From NCBI GenBank assembly GCA_004794655.1, contig SMMW01000601.1, positions 682,001-746,000 of the forward strand: a stretch of 64,000 nucleotides of DNA, written 5' to 3'. The notes under the pieces are model-generated. The model was not told where the DNA came from and did no database searches. It saw only the letters and a program-made list of their open reading frames with translations. The stretch's first letter is position 1. The number at the start of each line of letters is the position of its first letter. This DNA comes from Marisa cornuarietis. Its lineage: Eukaryota; Mollusca; Gastropoda; Architaenioglossa; Ampullariidae. Below are positions 1-12,170 of the stretch, one piece after another. The position numbers were made by a program, and so were the translations under genes.

Positions 1-1555
1 GCTGACGTTGCGTTTTGAAGGACCATTATAAAGCTCTATTATCATGTTATCCAGGAACATAAAGACGTGATAACAACTGCCGAAAAACATTACTTCGTAC
101 TTTAGTAGACAACTGGTTAGCGACACTTTTATCACCCCAGTTTCTTCAAAACAGTTAGATGCGGTGGTCGTCACCACCTGAAGGATGAATCAGAGACAGA
201 TAAAAAACAGTAAAACTTACAATGCGGACCTCATTATAGCTGCGAGGTCCTTAGAGTGTCCCCCGTTACGAAATAAAGCGGTTCTTGAAGTTACTGTTTT
301 GTTGAAGATGACATCACAATGAACAAACGCCAGAAGCGAGATAATGTGAGACTGGGTGACGTTCGCAGCTAGTCACCAGTAAGTGCGTCACTGACAGAAC
401 TGCAGAGACTGCACAGCTGCCATCGCTGAAGTAACTGATATTGGCAGTTCACTGGCTAAAAGTATTTTTGCCAGATATGCCACCAAAATACAGAATCACG
501 TCAGGTTAAAGTCTAAGTTGTGGGACATCGTCAGAATACAGTTTGTGTCCTGACTAATCATCAATCTTGTACTGACTAATCATCAATCTAAAGTTTGTAA
601 AATGCACCATTATCTACTCAGAGTTTGTTTTGACTCGTCATTATTTAGCTTGTTTACTGACTCACCATCAGAATGTTTTTTTGTATACTTTGGAAATCAC
701 CAGTGTAAACATTTAAATATTTATTGCCAGACTCTTCATTCACGCACTCATGGCCGAAGCCTAAGTTTAAGTAAACACTGTTAGAATTGTTACTGGTCTA
801 AATTTTCATAGACAATATTCTCACGTCTTTGTACTCAGAGTCAGACTTATCAGTGGTCTAATAATTACACACAGTAAGACTGACTATAAGTAGTGTTTTG
901 TCTGATTAGTCATCAGTGTAAATACTGTTTGATTTGTCACAGCCCTAAGAGCTACATCTTCATTCATCAAAGATCAGTATTTCAGAATAATACATTCATC
1001 AGCGTACTTTCGTTCACAAGAAATGAATTCATCAAGGACGCGTTTCAAAATGAGACTTTGTACACAAAGAGCTGTTCATTCATCAAAATCATGCGTTCCA
1101 GAGTGAGGCATTCCTCAAAGACTTGCTGTCTACGATTGTGCATCAGACTGTACAGTAAACAAAGTTCACTTTAGTTTTTTTGCTGAGTAAAGCAACTTAA
1201 ACAAATGTCTTCTTCAGTAGATGCCTGCACTACTCATTGCACTACTCAATATCCATGAGTGGGAGCAATTACGGACAGTGCAGTAAGAAGCCGAGGAGCA
1301 TTCTACACGTAGATAATATGCTACTCATTACTAACAAGAACCATGTCTGCTAAATATTTCTCTCGACTCTACAACAGCTACTTTCATCTTGTAGTCAATA
1401 TATCTTTGTTTCTCTCTGCTTATCTCGATTTGTATACTCACCGAAGGGACAGGTTCGGTCATCGCTGGACGAAACAGAATATTACACACAGTAGCTGGGG
1501 AAATAAAATCGAAAGCAGTCAACGACAACGAACAATGTCAACAGCTTGTACTTAC
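1..1555 (-). other. Intron 1 (part) of the GPR158-like receptor gene, with degenerate tandem repeats
   Basis: This stretch follows the splice donor of the receptor exon on the minus strand (exon end 1556, donor GT at 1555-1554), so it is intronic. No further exon is recognisable; the seven-transmembrane exons must lie beyond the left edge. Between about 540 and 1130 it carries loosely repeated blocks built on a TTCATCA / ACTAATCATCA core, at irregular spacings of roughly 23-50 bases, which look like an old minisatellite. The short open frames here are chance frames over the repeat. Confidence 0.55.
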
Positions 1556-2487
1556 TTGAAGACAACATGGCCGTTGGAAGTGAGTCCGAAGAAGGGAACC
1601 GAGAACTGAAGTATCCAAGTATTGAGGAGGCAGTCGTAGTAGGGCCGCCCCCAGTATCCGTCTTTGTTGAACACACGAATGGACACGTTCCACTGATGTT
1701 GAATGTTAGAAAGCTTGCCCACGTCGCTGAAGTTAGTGAAGACGGTCCTTGCGTGCTTGTAGGTGCCGACGGAGCTGCTACTGAATCGGTCCTTGTGGTA
1801 GGTGAACCACGGCATTTGGAAGGGGCTGTAGAGCTTGGTGAGGTCGGAGACCACGGTTGTGCCGCTGACGGCGCGGTAGGAGTAGGGGAAGAAGTAGGAC
1901 TTGCTGTCGTTCGGGTACAGCGGGTACTGACCGGCGCGAAACGCGATGCCACAACCTTTCACCTTGAGGTCATCTTCCACCAGGGTCTGGGTCAGGGCAA
2001 AGAAGGTGACGTTCTTGTACAGGTCATCGGGGCGGTGGCAGTACATGAAGAGGCTGTTGAGCACGTTGGCTAACTGCACAGCCTTGGACACCTGCTCTCC
2101 GAACGTAGTGTCGAAGTACTCGGACCGGAAGGTGTAGTCGCCGATGTATATGCTCTCACGCGAGCAGTTGGGGGTGGGGTCGCGCTGGTACTTGTCGATG
2201 AAGGCCAGGGCTCGGCTGGCCGCCAGGTCACCGTCCTCGCCGTGCGGACCCTGATAAAGGGCGAAACTCCTCTCAGAGTGGTGCACCGGCCCCAACGAGC
2301 GACCGTAACGCCGCCTGTCCGCGTCCCTCCGCCGCTCCGGTCTGGCCGCTGCCAACCTCCTGCTCTCCCTCCAGAGCACATCCCCCTCCTCCCTCGGGGT
2401 TGGGGGGTGGGGCAAGGACAGGGCCGACAAAATGTCCAGCACCGCACAGAACCAGCAGGCGCTGTTGGTCCCCACCGGTGTCTTCAT
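1556..2487 (-). CDS. First coding exon of GPR158/GPR179-like (metabotropic glycine receptor type) class C orphan GPCR; partial
   Basis: The exon encodes about 310 residues from an ATG at 2487 to a donor at 1556/1555 (TTCAA, then GTAAGTAC). The N-terminus has a hydrophobic stretch (about residues 10-26, ACWFCAVLDILSALSL) that fits a signal peptide. A low-complexity Arg-rich linker follows, then a conserved ectodomain with several N-glycosylation sequons. The end of the exon, with GYWGRPYYDC and VPFFG, is the part that recalls the Cache-like extracellular domain of GPR158/GPR179 and arthropod CG31760-type receptors. In vertebrates that domain binds glycine and signals through RGS7-Gbeta5; whether this protein does so is inference. 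The exon ends before the EGF-like and seven-helix regions, which are outside the window. It is much richer in GC than the flanking introns. Recognition is by motif memory only, so the family call is moderately firm and ligand specificity is unknown. Alternative: another Cache-domain receptor. Confidence 0.72.
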
Positions 2488-2756
2488 GACGACAACGACG
2501 ACGGTGATGACAACAGCAGGGGCGAGAATGGGGGATTCCAGTGGAGATGTCCTCGTCTCCTGAAGACACTACCATACCCGCCTCCACTGCGTGAAACCAA
2601 ACGTCGGTCTTCTTTCAGTGATTTTTTTTCTTTTAATCCTCCCGAGTTTTCGGGCTCTCTCACTCTCTCGCTCTTACCCAACCTCCCACCCACACGCACG
2701 CATGCATGCACGTACACACGCGCACACATACACACGCACGCACGCCCCACCGACGT

Positions 2757-2762
2757 GCGCGC

Positions 2763-2794
<32 letters not shown>

Positions 2795-2795
2795 T
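2757..2795. repeat. (GT)n microsatellite
   Basis: A GCGCGCGTGTGC start passes into an uninterrupted GT run. It lies about 270 bases upstream of the receptor start codon. Confidence 0.9.
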
Positions 2796-4479
2796 TCTTA
2801 TTTCTCCACCGTTCACAGGTAGAGGCAGTCTCTTTCTTTTTACTCACGTACTGACCGACGTCTGGCAGTTGTCTCCTCTTTTCTGTGGGTCTCCCGGCAC
2901 ATCCCAGAAAACGAACGATGTTCCCTCGCAGACCTTAACGGTGACAGATTGCTGGCTCGCTAGCCAGCACGTCACAGCACAACACGGCACGGGTACAACT
3001 ACAGCACAACGCAGCTACAGAATAGCAGTATGGTGGTTACAGCGGTAGCGCTGAAGCTCTGGCCAGACACAAGGGGCGAAGCAACAACGACGTGAGGGTG
3101 GTGGGTGGGTGGGGTAAGGATGGTAGAGACAGGATGGATGAGGAGAGGGAGGTGGGAGGATGCAGCTGCACCGAGAGAGACGGTCTCCCAACAGTAAATA
3201 CGACGAAGGGAGTATGGCGGTATCCGAACGCTGCTTGTTCACTTAGCTGCTTTGTGGGGAAACTTTCCCAGTTGTTACAACACTGGTAGTAGCCACGAGC
3301 AAGTAGTAGCGTGGCAGTCGTGGTAACAAAACAACAACAACGACAACAACAACAGCGGAAGCTGCAGCAGGAGCCCCGTAGGCTGTCGGCGATGTTGGTA
3401 CCGTTGCCTGCGTGCTAGCAGACGAAGGGGATGCAGGCCAGCAGCACCAGCAAAGGCGGCCTCGGTGAGGTACGCGTTAATATCGATGAGCGAGCTGCTG
3501 TTAAAACTGCTGCTTTTACTCTGACTGCTGGCTGCAGCGGCGATCGACCAGGCACCAACGATATCGCCATTTTGAATCAGTTTGGCCCCAAACCTCCGGG
3601 GCACTCTCGTGCCCTCCAACGGGGAGGGTTGTGGTAGTAGTAGTAGTGGTGGTGGTGGTGATGGCGGTCGTGGCGATGGTGGTGGTGGGTGGGGGCCCAC
3701 GATTTTTTTCCTGTCTCCTCCCTTCCTTTTTTTCTCTCTCTTTTCCACTCTCGCTCGCGCTGTCTGTAAGGTGTTTTGGCTTTCTCTCTCTTTCTCTTTC
3801 TCCGTGACCGGAGTCTGAGAAGTCATCCGGGCTGCAGCATTCTTGTTGCTGCTGCTCTGCTGCTCACTTCGGCACGATAGTCTCCCCTGGTAGCATCGAG
3901 CACAGCCTACAGACAGAACAGCGAGCGGGCAGCTTGCAGGCTCCTGCGGGCACCGGCCGACTGTTCAATGCCGGAAAAATGCAAATACAGACTGCCTCTC
4001 TCTCTCTCTCTCACTCTGAAGCTTTCGCCGGGGTCGCCGTATTGGCAAGACCTATTTTTCTTAACAGGGGGGATGGGGTATGTAAAACGAAAAACGAACC
4101 AAAGATACCTCGCTTTCAGTCTCGTTTGTCTGTATATCACTTCACAGTGTCACCTGACTGTCCCTGTACTCGTCAGTGAAGGTAAATATGATAAGTATGA
4201 TGATGACTACGATGAAGACGACGACGATGATGCCTAATTTTAATTTTAATTTCCATTTACCTCAAACGTAGCACCCCCCCAAACCCACCCCCACCACCAG
4301 CATACACGCTGATCTAGTTTTCGTGCTTTAACATTACGTAGCCAGTGATTGTCACATCCTTTCTGTGTCATGTGTCATGTGTCACGTGGAATCAAACTGA
4401 CCTTGAAAGCACAATTTTGGTCTGTTGTCCCTCTCTCGATTCCACTCTCTATGTCAGTGCATATTTACGTACACGCTTG

Positions 4480-4690
4480 GGAGCAAATATGCGCGCATGT
4501 GCGTGTGTGCTTGTATGTGTGTAGGTACATGAATGAGAGTGTGTTTGCTTGTATGTATGTGTATGTGTGTGTTTGTGTGTGCGCGTTCACTCGTGCGTAT
4601 ATCGTGCGTGCGTGTGTGTGTGTATGTGTGTTGCATTATTCGTGCGTACATTTGTGTGTTTGCGTATGCGTGTGTTTGCGCGCGTGCAGC
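4480..4690. repeat. Imperfect GT-rich low-complexity tract
   Basis: About 200 bases of interrupted GT/GC/AT dinucleotides. The apparent Cys/Val-rich and His/Thr-rich reading frames over it are artefacts of the repeat. Confidence 0.85.
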
Positions 4691-5158
4691 CGTTGGTCAG
4701 GCGAGGCCTCGTGTCGTGGTCTCTTCGCACTGCGAGGAGCCTCCAAGATGGTGGCGGCTGCGATATTGAAGTATTTTCTATCTATGTGCTATCGATCCGT
4801 AGCGCGCCCGCGCCGAGCGGCAAGACAGTGGCAGTGCACGCGGGATAATATATTTCAGCGTTACTTGTCAATCGAACTAAAGGATTCCCTTCTCCTTCCC
4901 TCCTCTGTGTCTCGCCAGCCCACCGGTGGTCATATTGTCACCTCTCTCGGCCCTCCCCCCCCCCCGTGCGCTTCTCAGACTCCCTCCCTCACCTACTCTC
5001 TCTCCCTCCCACTCACTTATTTGCTCTACCCTTGCCGGTCAGTTCTTACTTTCACTTCCAGCAGCACCCACAGCTTCGTTAGCGGAGATGAATGGCGCCT
5101 ACATTACCGATGCTATAGTATCTGCAAGATTCTTAATTTTAATCGAACTCAGATTAGG

Positions 5159-5560
5159 TCAAGCTGCTCGAGCGCCAGGCTTAGGGATGGAGAGGGGTGA
5201 TGCTGGTGGTGGTGATAAGGGGGGAAGGTGAGCTGGACTGTGATGCGGGGGTGGCAAGGCGGCGGAAAGATTTGACAGAGGGGGTTCGGGAGGGAGGAAT
5301 GGAGCCTGTTGGAGGAGGCGGCGAGAGCAGAGGCGTCTTGTACCGCCGCTTACTTTCAAGCTTGGCTGTGACGTCACAGGCCGGGGGCTCGACGGCTGGA
5401 GGTGTGACGTCACAGCGCGAGAGGACTGGCCGGCGGAAAGTGCACCGAAGGTCGGGTTCTCGCTTGCTGCGGCTGATGGCGATGGCGGTTGTCAAAGCAG
5501 CGGCTGCAGCAGCGGGATCAGGAGGACGAGGAGGAGGAATAGCTTCAGCAGCAGCGTGTT
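5159..5560. promoter_or_regulatory. CpG-rich block with two palindromic CRE sites; candidate promoter
   Basis: A GC- and CpG-rich island in AT-rich surroundings. It contains two perfect TGACGTCA palindromes (5369-5376 and 5405-5412), 36 bases apart and both embedded in the wider sequence GTGTGACGTCACAG or close to it. This octamer is the consensus CRE bound by CREB/ATF bZIP factors. The nearest gene that could use it is the receptor on the minus strand, starting 2.7 kb to the left; no gene is seen starting to the right. Promoter activity is inference. Confidence 0.4.
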
Positions 5561-5657
5561 ATTGAAGTTCTTCCTGGTCACACAGCCCACACAATGCCAG
5601 CCAAGCAGCTGCAGAAATCAGTCACTGACCGACTTCTCTTTTACTTTCTCTCACATC

Positions 5658-5660
<3 letters not shown>

Positions 5661-5711
<51 letters not shown>

Positions 5712-5718
5712 CGCGCGT
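5661..5718. repeat. (GT)n(GC)n microsatellite
   Basis: More than 20 GT units followed by about 8 GC units. This alternating purine-pyrimidine tract is of the kind prone to Z-DNA. Confidence 0.95.
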
Positions 5719-8097
5719 ACCATTTAACCATTTACGTGTGTTAACGATCAGTTTTCGTTGTGTTTGCGTAGGACTATGTGCATGCATATATGTATGTGTG
5801 CGGATCTGTGCGTACATACCTGATCGATACGAGTCCATTATGCATATATATATATATATAAGTGCGTGTTTTTGTGCATGTGTGTGTGTGTGTGTGTGAT
5901 AGTATGAATTTGCCTTTGAGTTACTTTAAATGTGTAAGATTGTGTGTTGTGGGTGTGTGGGTGTGAGAGAGAGTATGTGTTCATGTGTGTGCCTGTGCGC
6001 GTGTGTAAATCTGTACGTGCGTTTGTGTATTTGCGAGTATTTGACTGATCATTACGAATCCATTGTACATGTGTGTGTGTGTGCGCGCGCGCGTACATGC
6101 ATGCGTGCTACAGTATAAACCTACATGTAATAGAAAGAGTGTTAGATTATAAAGAGCATGCAAGACAGAGAGAGAGAGAGAGAGAAATTGTCTGAATCAC
6201 GCACGATGAGTGCTGCTTGGCATGGCTACGTTTACAGAGCAAATGTTCGTGTTACTCCTAGTGAAATCACTCCACTCCACTCCTAAACTGGCATTTTTCC
6301 TGCTACTGGTGACGAAATATGTTTCCACTCGTGACATAAACAGCTTTGGCTCTTAACACCTTTGTTTCCACCTGTCCTGTTATTCACAACGGCAGCACAC
6401 GGTTGAGTGCCTGCAGGCTTTTTTTTTTTTTTGCCTACATGCACTCTTCTGACGTTTGATATGGCTCTGACATTTAGTCTATTACAAGATAACTCCTTCC
6501 CCACCAATAGTCACATTAAATTTATCTTAGCTATTTTGGACAAGCGGCTAAACATGCCCACCCACATTTGATCACAGGCCCAGCGGATGGCTGAGGGGGG
6601 AAAGGTCTTCACGAAGGTCTTCTCCGTCAGGTCAAACGAAGCGTGTGATCTAGAACTAGTCTGACCTTTCGCTGCGCACAGACTTTATCAAGTTTCAGTG
6701 AAAAAAAGTACTTCCACATTTCTTGTCCACGGTTGGAAGAGGCTGATAGGAAAAACTGCTTCTACCTAATGTTTTAAATACAGTTATCATAGTTTTTTTT
6801 TATTGCAAGAGCACCAAGACTACATTTTTGATATTTTTCCATTTTGACTTGAAAAGAGGATCGAATCTGGAAACCGACGATATCTAATGTGTCTGGTTCC
6901 TACAAGGTCCCAAGCTTCCAAAATTTCCCATAATTTAAATAATCCAGTTTTGAAAAAGAAAGTTTACATCTCTTGTTGCTGTCTTAATAAGCAAAAATAA
7001 AAGACATGCTCAAAGCGTGTGCATCGAACATTTTGTAAAAAAAAAAAAAAAATGGAACCGAAACCTTCCAGTAGTTGAAAGGTGCCTTTAGCGACGTCTG
7101 CTTTAGTCTGGCGGTCGATGTCTACAAATAAACCTTGTCAAGTAAAGATCTAGTCGCTCAAGTCAAGGAAAAATAAAAACTGGATGATGACCTTGAACAT
7201 GCATATATTTGCTCGCGATCAGTTACATCTCGCGTTAGGAGATATTTCTTGAGAAACTTTCGGATAAGCACGAAGCAGAGTTGAAACTTTTTTTTATTCC
7301 ACCATGACAACGCTTCTTCAATCTGCCCTCAATCGTCAGAAAAAATTGGCAATAAAGACTTTATTCTTCTTAAGTCATCATCTTAAACATTTACCTAACC
7401 TCACCATCGCTTCTTTTCTGGTCTTTCATATAGCACACTTTGCATCTGGTACCAGAACTACCTGATGGTAATTATAAAGCAGTGCAGTCTGAAGTAAGCG
7501 TCATGGCGTGTTCTCTGTTCTCGGACTTCCAAAGAAGGTAAAGCGCCATACCTTTATCTTTCTCTTTCACAAGTTCCGGTCAATGACACCAATCTTTTTG
7601 TCTAATAAAACACTTTAACCATTGTCTCGCCTCATACATTAGACCCATGGTGGACATCATGATCTCACAGTATTTATGGAGAGAAAAACAGTGCAAGATA
7701 ATGTTTCCCCAAATCTGGGTGTATATCCAGTTCGATTTTCGAGACACGCGCTAACGATACGAGATCACTCTGTATAGAAAGAAAATAACAACAACAGACG
7801 TCAGAACTATTAATGGATGTGTTTACGTTGTCAAGGCCTCAGGAGAGCTTGGAAATATATGTTATTATATCTTGCTATATCTTAATCTATAGCTAATTAT
7901 TAGAATAACATTTTGCACTCACTAATCTTTTAGGAAATAAAGTTCTGTTTGTCAATATATTCGCATTAACAAAACTGATTTGCATGTTATGTATGACGTC
8001 TCGAGACGCACGAGAGAGGGGGAGAAAGGGAGAGAGAAAAAAACGTTGAGCTTGCTCGACACGGAAAAATCCGTCCTACAAATTTAACGACAATAAA
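5719..8097. other. Intergenic, no gene recognised
   Basis: It contains further GT-rich imperfect repeats (5837-6100, with a short TA run at 5844-5860), a GA run near 6168-6184, and otherwise AT-rich sequence without coding signal on either strand. Confidence 0.5.

Positions 8098-8162
<65 letters not shown>
8098..8162. repeat. (GAT)n trinucleotide microsatellite
   Basis: An uninterrupted run of about 21 GAT/TGA units. Confidence 0.95.
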
Positions 8163-8771
8163 CTTGTTAACTGGAAACTGGTCATAACGGATAGCATTGT
8201 CAGATTGTTATATTATTTAGTAGGTAAGGTGCAGGGGGAACAATACAGACCACTGACATTTTAGGCCATATGTAACTCTCATCGATCTGCGCATAAACGT
8301 TCGAACAGTTGTTGCTGATCCCTGATCTGGCCACGGCTACCACAAGCACCATGCGACCACGGTTAGAGAAACCATTACCACCGGCTGCAGCTGCAGACTC
8401 GCGTTTTTATGTCTGTTCAAACGCCGGAGATTTCAGGACGAGAGGTGCATTTGTGAACTTCTTCATGCTGCTCTTATACATCGCCCGTGAGCAGCGCACG
8501 TGATGGAGTTAATCTTAGACGTCAGGCTAATGAAACTGAGTTTGATAGCGCATGTACACTGTGGGTACGGCGCTCACCTCCCACTTCAGTATCTACACAG
8601 AGCTCTCAACAACATGTACTTTTGCGTCTGTTCGTAGATCTCCGACATCTCCACATTTAATAAATTCTCATATCCATATCTGCAGCACTTTTGTGCCCTG
8701 TAGACACAGCCCTAAGATCAGTATCTTCAGCACTTTTGCGCACACGAATTCCAACTCACGAGCAGGAGCCT

Positions 8772-8818
<47 letters not shown>

Positions 8819-9513
8819 TTCACACATTTTTATGTAGTCGCGAAGAAAGGCAAACCTGACATCGAGTTCAAATACCGAGGAAGTAAAAGTAGGTATACAA
8901 ATGAAGGATGCAACCACTTCACAACAGTATCCCAAGACTTCTTTCTCAACAGAAATCGTTAGCCAAGGTAAGGATGCCGTGTATTCGTTCGCGGAATATT
9001 TGGCTGGCCTATTCGCTAGAACCTACCACCAGAACTTAGTACGCGGTTTTTTTTTAAAATAATATTTAGTTCACTGACCAAGGAAGCGAAGGGAATACTT
9101 GGATGGTCACTATGGTCACGACACAACTCAGAAGGCTCATCACTACATTGATGTTATGTAAAGGAATACGATTCTTTGCGCGTACGCAAATGAGCTATAG
9201 AGATGGAGAGAAACAAAGATAGAAAAGAGAGATTACTTAATTTTACACGCTATCCCTCATCTTCCTCATAAAGCTTAGAAGTGAAAAACATGACATCATA
9301 GTCTAATGCATGTTGAATACATATAATATTATATACGTTATGTGAAGAAATGGAGAAAAAATGATTGAGTCACAATAGCTCATCATAAAGTAAAAGCAAT
9401 AAAATTATATATTTAATCGAGGCATACAGAGTGAATAGAGAAGCTCACAGTGCATATGTGTGTCCGTCTGAACACGAAATCAAAGATGCAGCCACGATTC
9501 TGAACGAAGGGAG
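8163..9513. other. Intergenic, no gene recognised
   Basis: AT-rich sequence with a CA microsatellite at about 8780-8817. Short open frames give low-complexity products without recognisable domains. Confidence 0.5.
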
Positions 9514-9709
9514 GAAGTAATTGGTGTTTTACGCCGGGGCAGCAACTAAAGCTATTCCACAGCAAGGTAGCCAGCCCTGTAAACAGATGCCACATGCAGA
9601 GAAGAAAAAAAAAACCCAGCGTGCCTGAGACGAGAGCTGAACCCAGGACAGCCAACCTTAACTGTATTGGTGACAGGCGCTAACTGTTCCACCACCGGAC
9701 CGCTCTCCA
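9514..9709 (-). mobile_element. tRNA-derived SINE, family 1, full length with 11-bp target duplication
   Basis: On the minus strand the element starts with a pol III-like head (GGTCCGGTGGTGGAACAG...) and ends in the CCGGCGTAAAACAC tail shared with the other copies. The 11-base direct repeat AACGAAGGGAG flanks it at 9503-9513 and 9710-9720, as expected for LINE-mediated retroposition. The insertion length (196 bp) matches the copy at 31900-32096. Other members lie near 19817, 20178, 30537 and 59360. Confidence 0.85.
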
Positions 9710-10611
9710 AACGAAGGGAGATAACATGCAATTTTACGAATTCGTTGACATTTTACCACTTGTCTTCCGCTCGTTGACAGAGAATACGAAATCGTCGCTG
9801 GATTAACTTTCAACAAGATGATACATCATCATTATGACGCAAAGACTGTGTAAACAAAAAAATATTTGTAAGACTTTTCGTCACCCAAACTCCATCTTGT
9901 TCCTGTCAGATCCCCTTCCCACTCCCTTGCCATTCGCATAATTCTCCCTCCTATCCTAGCTCATACATTTACAGATTTTTCTAGATTGCAGAATTTTAAC
10001 TCTCATTGTCGTGGAGTCAATCACTCTTCGGTCTTGTAAATTCCTTAAAAATACATTAATATTTAACCATCAGACCATAATACCACTAAGAGCCTCTTCA
10101 TATCAAGAACTAACCTACACAAAAAGAATAGAGATGTCGCTGAACATATATGTAAATGATGTTGTATATATATATATATATCTGTGCAAAAAAAAGTCGG
10201 TTATGCATACACATAGGTATAAACAATGGAGGAAGACAAACACTTAGGAACATGACGTATATATTGTATATTTACGCGGAAAGTGGTTATTTTGACTATT
10301 TATTTATGTCTACATATGCCTGGAATAAAAGCGTGTAAATACGAGGAAGATCCAAGCATTCGAATAATTTTTACTTACACGTTTTTTGTGATGAACTTTT
10401 GATGATGATTATGATGATGATGAAAATTATTATTATTATTGTTATTACAGTATTAAAGTTTAATGTATAGCTAAGATATTTCTCTCATTTCATTCTGCAA
10501 GACTAATAGAGGCGGGAAATAAACAAGCAGGTGGAGCTAACGTTCCCTTCTTTCTTCGATGTTTTAATGACCTCGATGCGATGGGTTTTTGAGTTTTGGG
10601 GAAAAACAAAA

Positions 10612-10725
10612 AGCACCAGGTTAGGAGCACAAGGCGTCAGGTTAAGGGCAGAAGGCACCAGGTTAAGGGCACAAGGAATAGGTTTGGGGCACAAGGCACC
10701 AGGTTGGGGGCACAAGGCGCCAATA
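10612..10725. repeat. 21-bp minisatellite, about 5 copies
   Basis: The unit is close to GGCACCAGGTTAAGGGCACAA, repeated head to tail with one to four changes per copy. Because 21 is a multiple of three, both strands show open frames with a 7-residue periodicity (for example the repeated Cys-Ala-Leu-Asn-Leu-Val-Pro pattern on the minus strand). I attribute these frames to the repeat, not to a gene. Confidence 0.85.
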
Positions 10726-11378
10726 AGCTGAACCCTGAGTATGATGGTGTCAGAGGCCTTCAGAGAGCTGACTGGTTCGGTTTTATTTTGAACCGTTTGA
10801 ACATCACTTCAGATTCTCATTTATTTCGGTACTCCACGATGAAATGTAGAGAATTTTGGAAATACAAAGGTTGAACACATAAAAATAGCAAGTTCACACT
10901 AAATTTCCGAATTTGTAGTTCTTTGAACGTTTTGACTTCGTTTCGTATAAAAGTTGTCAGTTTGGCTATGTGCTAAGCAGCCAAGAAACTTGACTATAAC
11001 GCTGACTGTGGGCTGATTATATAAGTATGCCAAGAAATCACCTTTGACTTTATTTCAGCGACGCCTCTCTTGTAGCTATGATATTCAGGTAAGAACATTA
11101 GCAGCAACCATATGAACAACAGATAATATTACAATTGGTGCTGCTCTGATGGCACAACTAATAAACACCGATACATCTTCATATAAAATATACAAAAGTA
11201 AAAAAAAAAAAAAAAACCACACACACAGTTAAAAAGACGACGCGAAAGCTTCTGCTCTGGAGCTCGCAAATGCTTGATATTTGATTGTCTTTCGCATGCG
11301 AATACTTGTCGGCCCATTTGTATGCATCTGATTATTACAAAATGTTATAAATGTATATGCATCCATTCGTTTATTTAT

Positions 11379-11381
<3 letters not shown>

Positions 11382-11432
<51 letters not shown>
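11382..11432. repeat. (GT)n microsatellite
   Basis: About 22 GT units followed by GCGCGCGTGTG. Confidence 0.95.
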
Positions 11433-11434
<2 letters not shown>

Positions 11435-12170
11435 AAAAACGTGAAGAGAATGCGAGTCACGCTCTTCCTCTCGTGTGCTCCTCCAATAGCTGGTTAATAC
11501 CGTTCATCACCTCTTGGCAGACTGCTGTTCCGCGACTTTCACACAGTTCGGCAGGCGGGAGGACCAGCTCACGAATCGCCGAAGGGTACATTTGGTGTAT
11601 CCTCACAATAAATCGCAAATTATTATACATCTAGCTAGCAGGCTGGTTCACGCTCGTGTCACATGACCCCCAATACTTGGTGCTATCGTCGAGCATGACT
11701 GACGCTGCTTCATGTCAAGTTACGAAAGATAAATCTAACCGACGAGTTTCCCCTTCAGTCGAGAGTGAAGCCTCTCCTTATCTATCCTCTCTGGTGAATC
11801 TCCAAGGGGAAAAAAATCTCCCGAAAGGTGTCAGTTTGAGGGCAACGCTTGGACTAAAGCTGCACCAGGCTGTTTTCTTGTTCTGGTACATGTAAGAGTG
11901 TTACATTATTTCATCTACTACTAATGTACATAAGTTCTGGCGTGAGGAAAGGGGAGCAGGTGTAATAGGTATTTTCCTCTGTATATTACAATGGGGAGGG
12001 GCTAAGAAGGGTGGAAGTAAATGTATGATCGTTTAAGTAACCAAGTGACGGCGTTTCTGTCATTTCCAGCGCAAGTGTCTGTGATAGAGAAGGTACAACC
12101 CAAACCATGCACAGCACGACACGTCTAGTTGAAACCCAGGTATTCTACTCGACAGGTAGCTGCTCTGATA

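Larger units (their letters stand above)
2488..5158. other. Upstream region of the receptor gene: GC-rich then microsatellite-rich, no exon recognised
   Basis: Directly upstream of the receptor ATG on the minus strand lie simple-sequence blocks: CA/GT runs near 2690-2795, GGT/GGA blocks near 3640-3690, CT runs near 3720-3800, a GAT/GAC block near 4195-4235 and a GT-rich stretch 4480-4690. The long open frames here on both strands are produced by these low-complexity sequences. Part of it is probably 5' UTR and promoter. Confidence 0.4.
9721..12170. other. Intergenic / 3' side of the SLC6 gene
   Basis: No exon is recognised. It holds an ATG/TTA-type low-complexity block near 10400-10450, a 21-bp minisatellite (10612-10725) and a GT microsatellite (11382-11432). 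The part next to 12171 should include the 3' UTR of the transporter; a minus-strand AATAAA (TTTATT at about 11371 on the plus strand) is one possible poly(A) signal. Confidence 0.4.

Noticed and set aside
1482..2447. Other long frames overlapping the receptor exon on both strands
   Set aside because: Shadow frames of the conserved minus-strand exon; only the 1556-2487 frame gives recognisable protein sequence.
2242..3048. 268-codon plus-strand open frame opposite the receptor exon
   Set aside because: It is antisense to the conserved receptor exon and then runs through CA/GT microsatellite; the product has no domain and is explained by GC-rich sequence and repeats.
3275..3826. 183-codon minus-strand open frame
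   Set aside because: Poly-Pro, poly-Leu and Arg/Glu/Lys blocks reflect GGT, GCT and CT simple repeats.
4349..5200. 283-codon plus-strand open frame
   Set aside because: The first half is a Cys/Val-rich translation of a GT repeat, the rest has no recognisable domain, and the composition is that of low-complexity DNA.
8098..8162. Regular repeats that could suggest a CRISPR-like array
   Set aside because: Pure trinucleotide microsatellite without spacers, in a eukaryotic genome.
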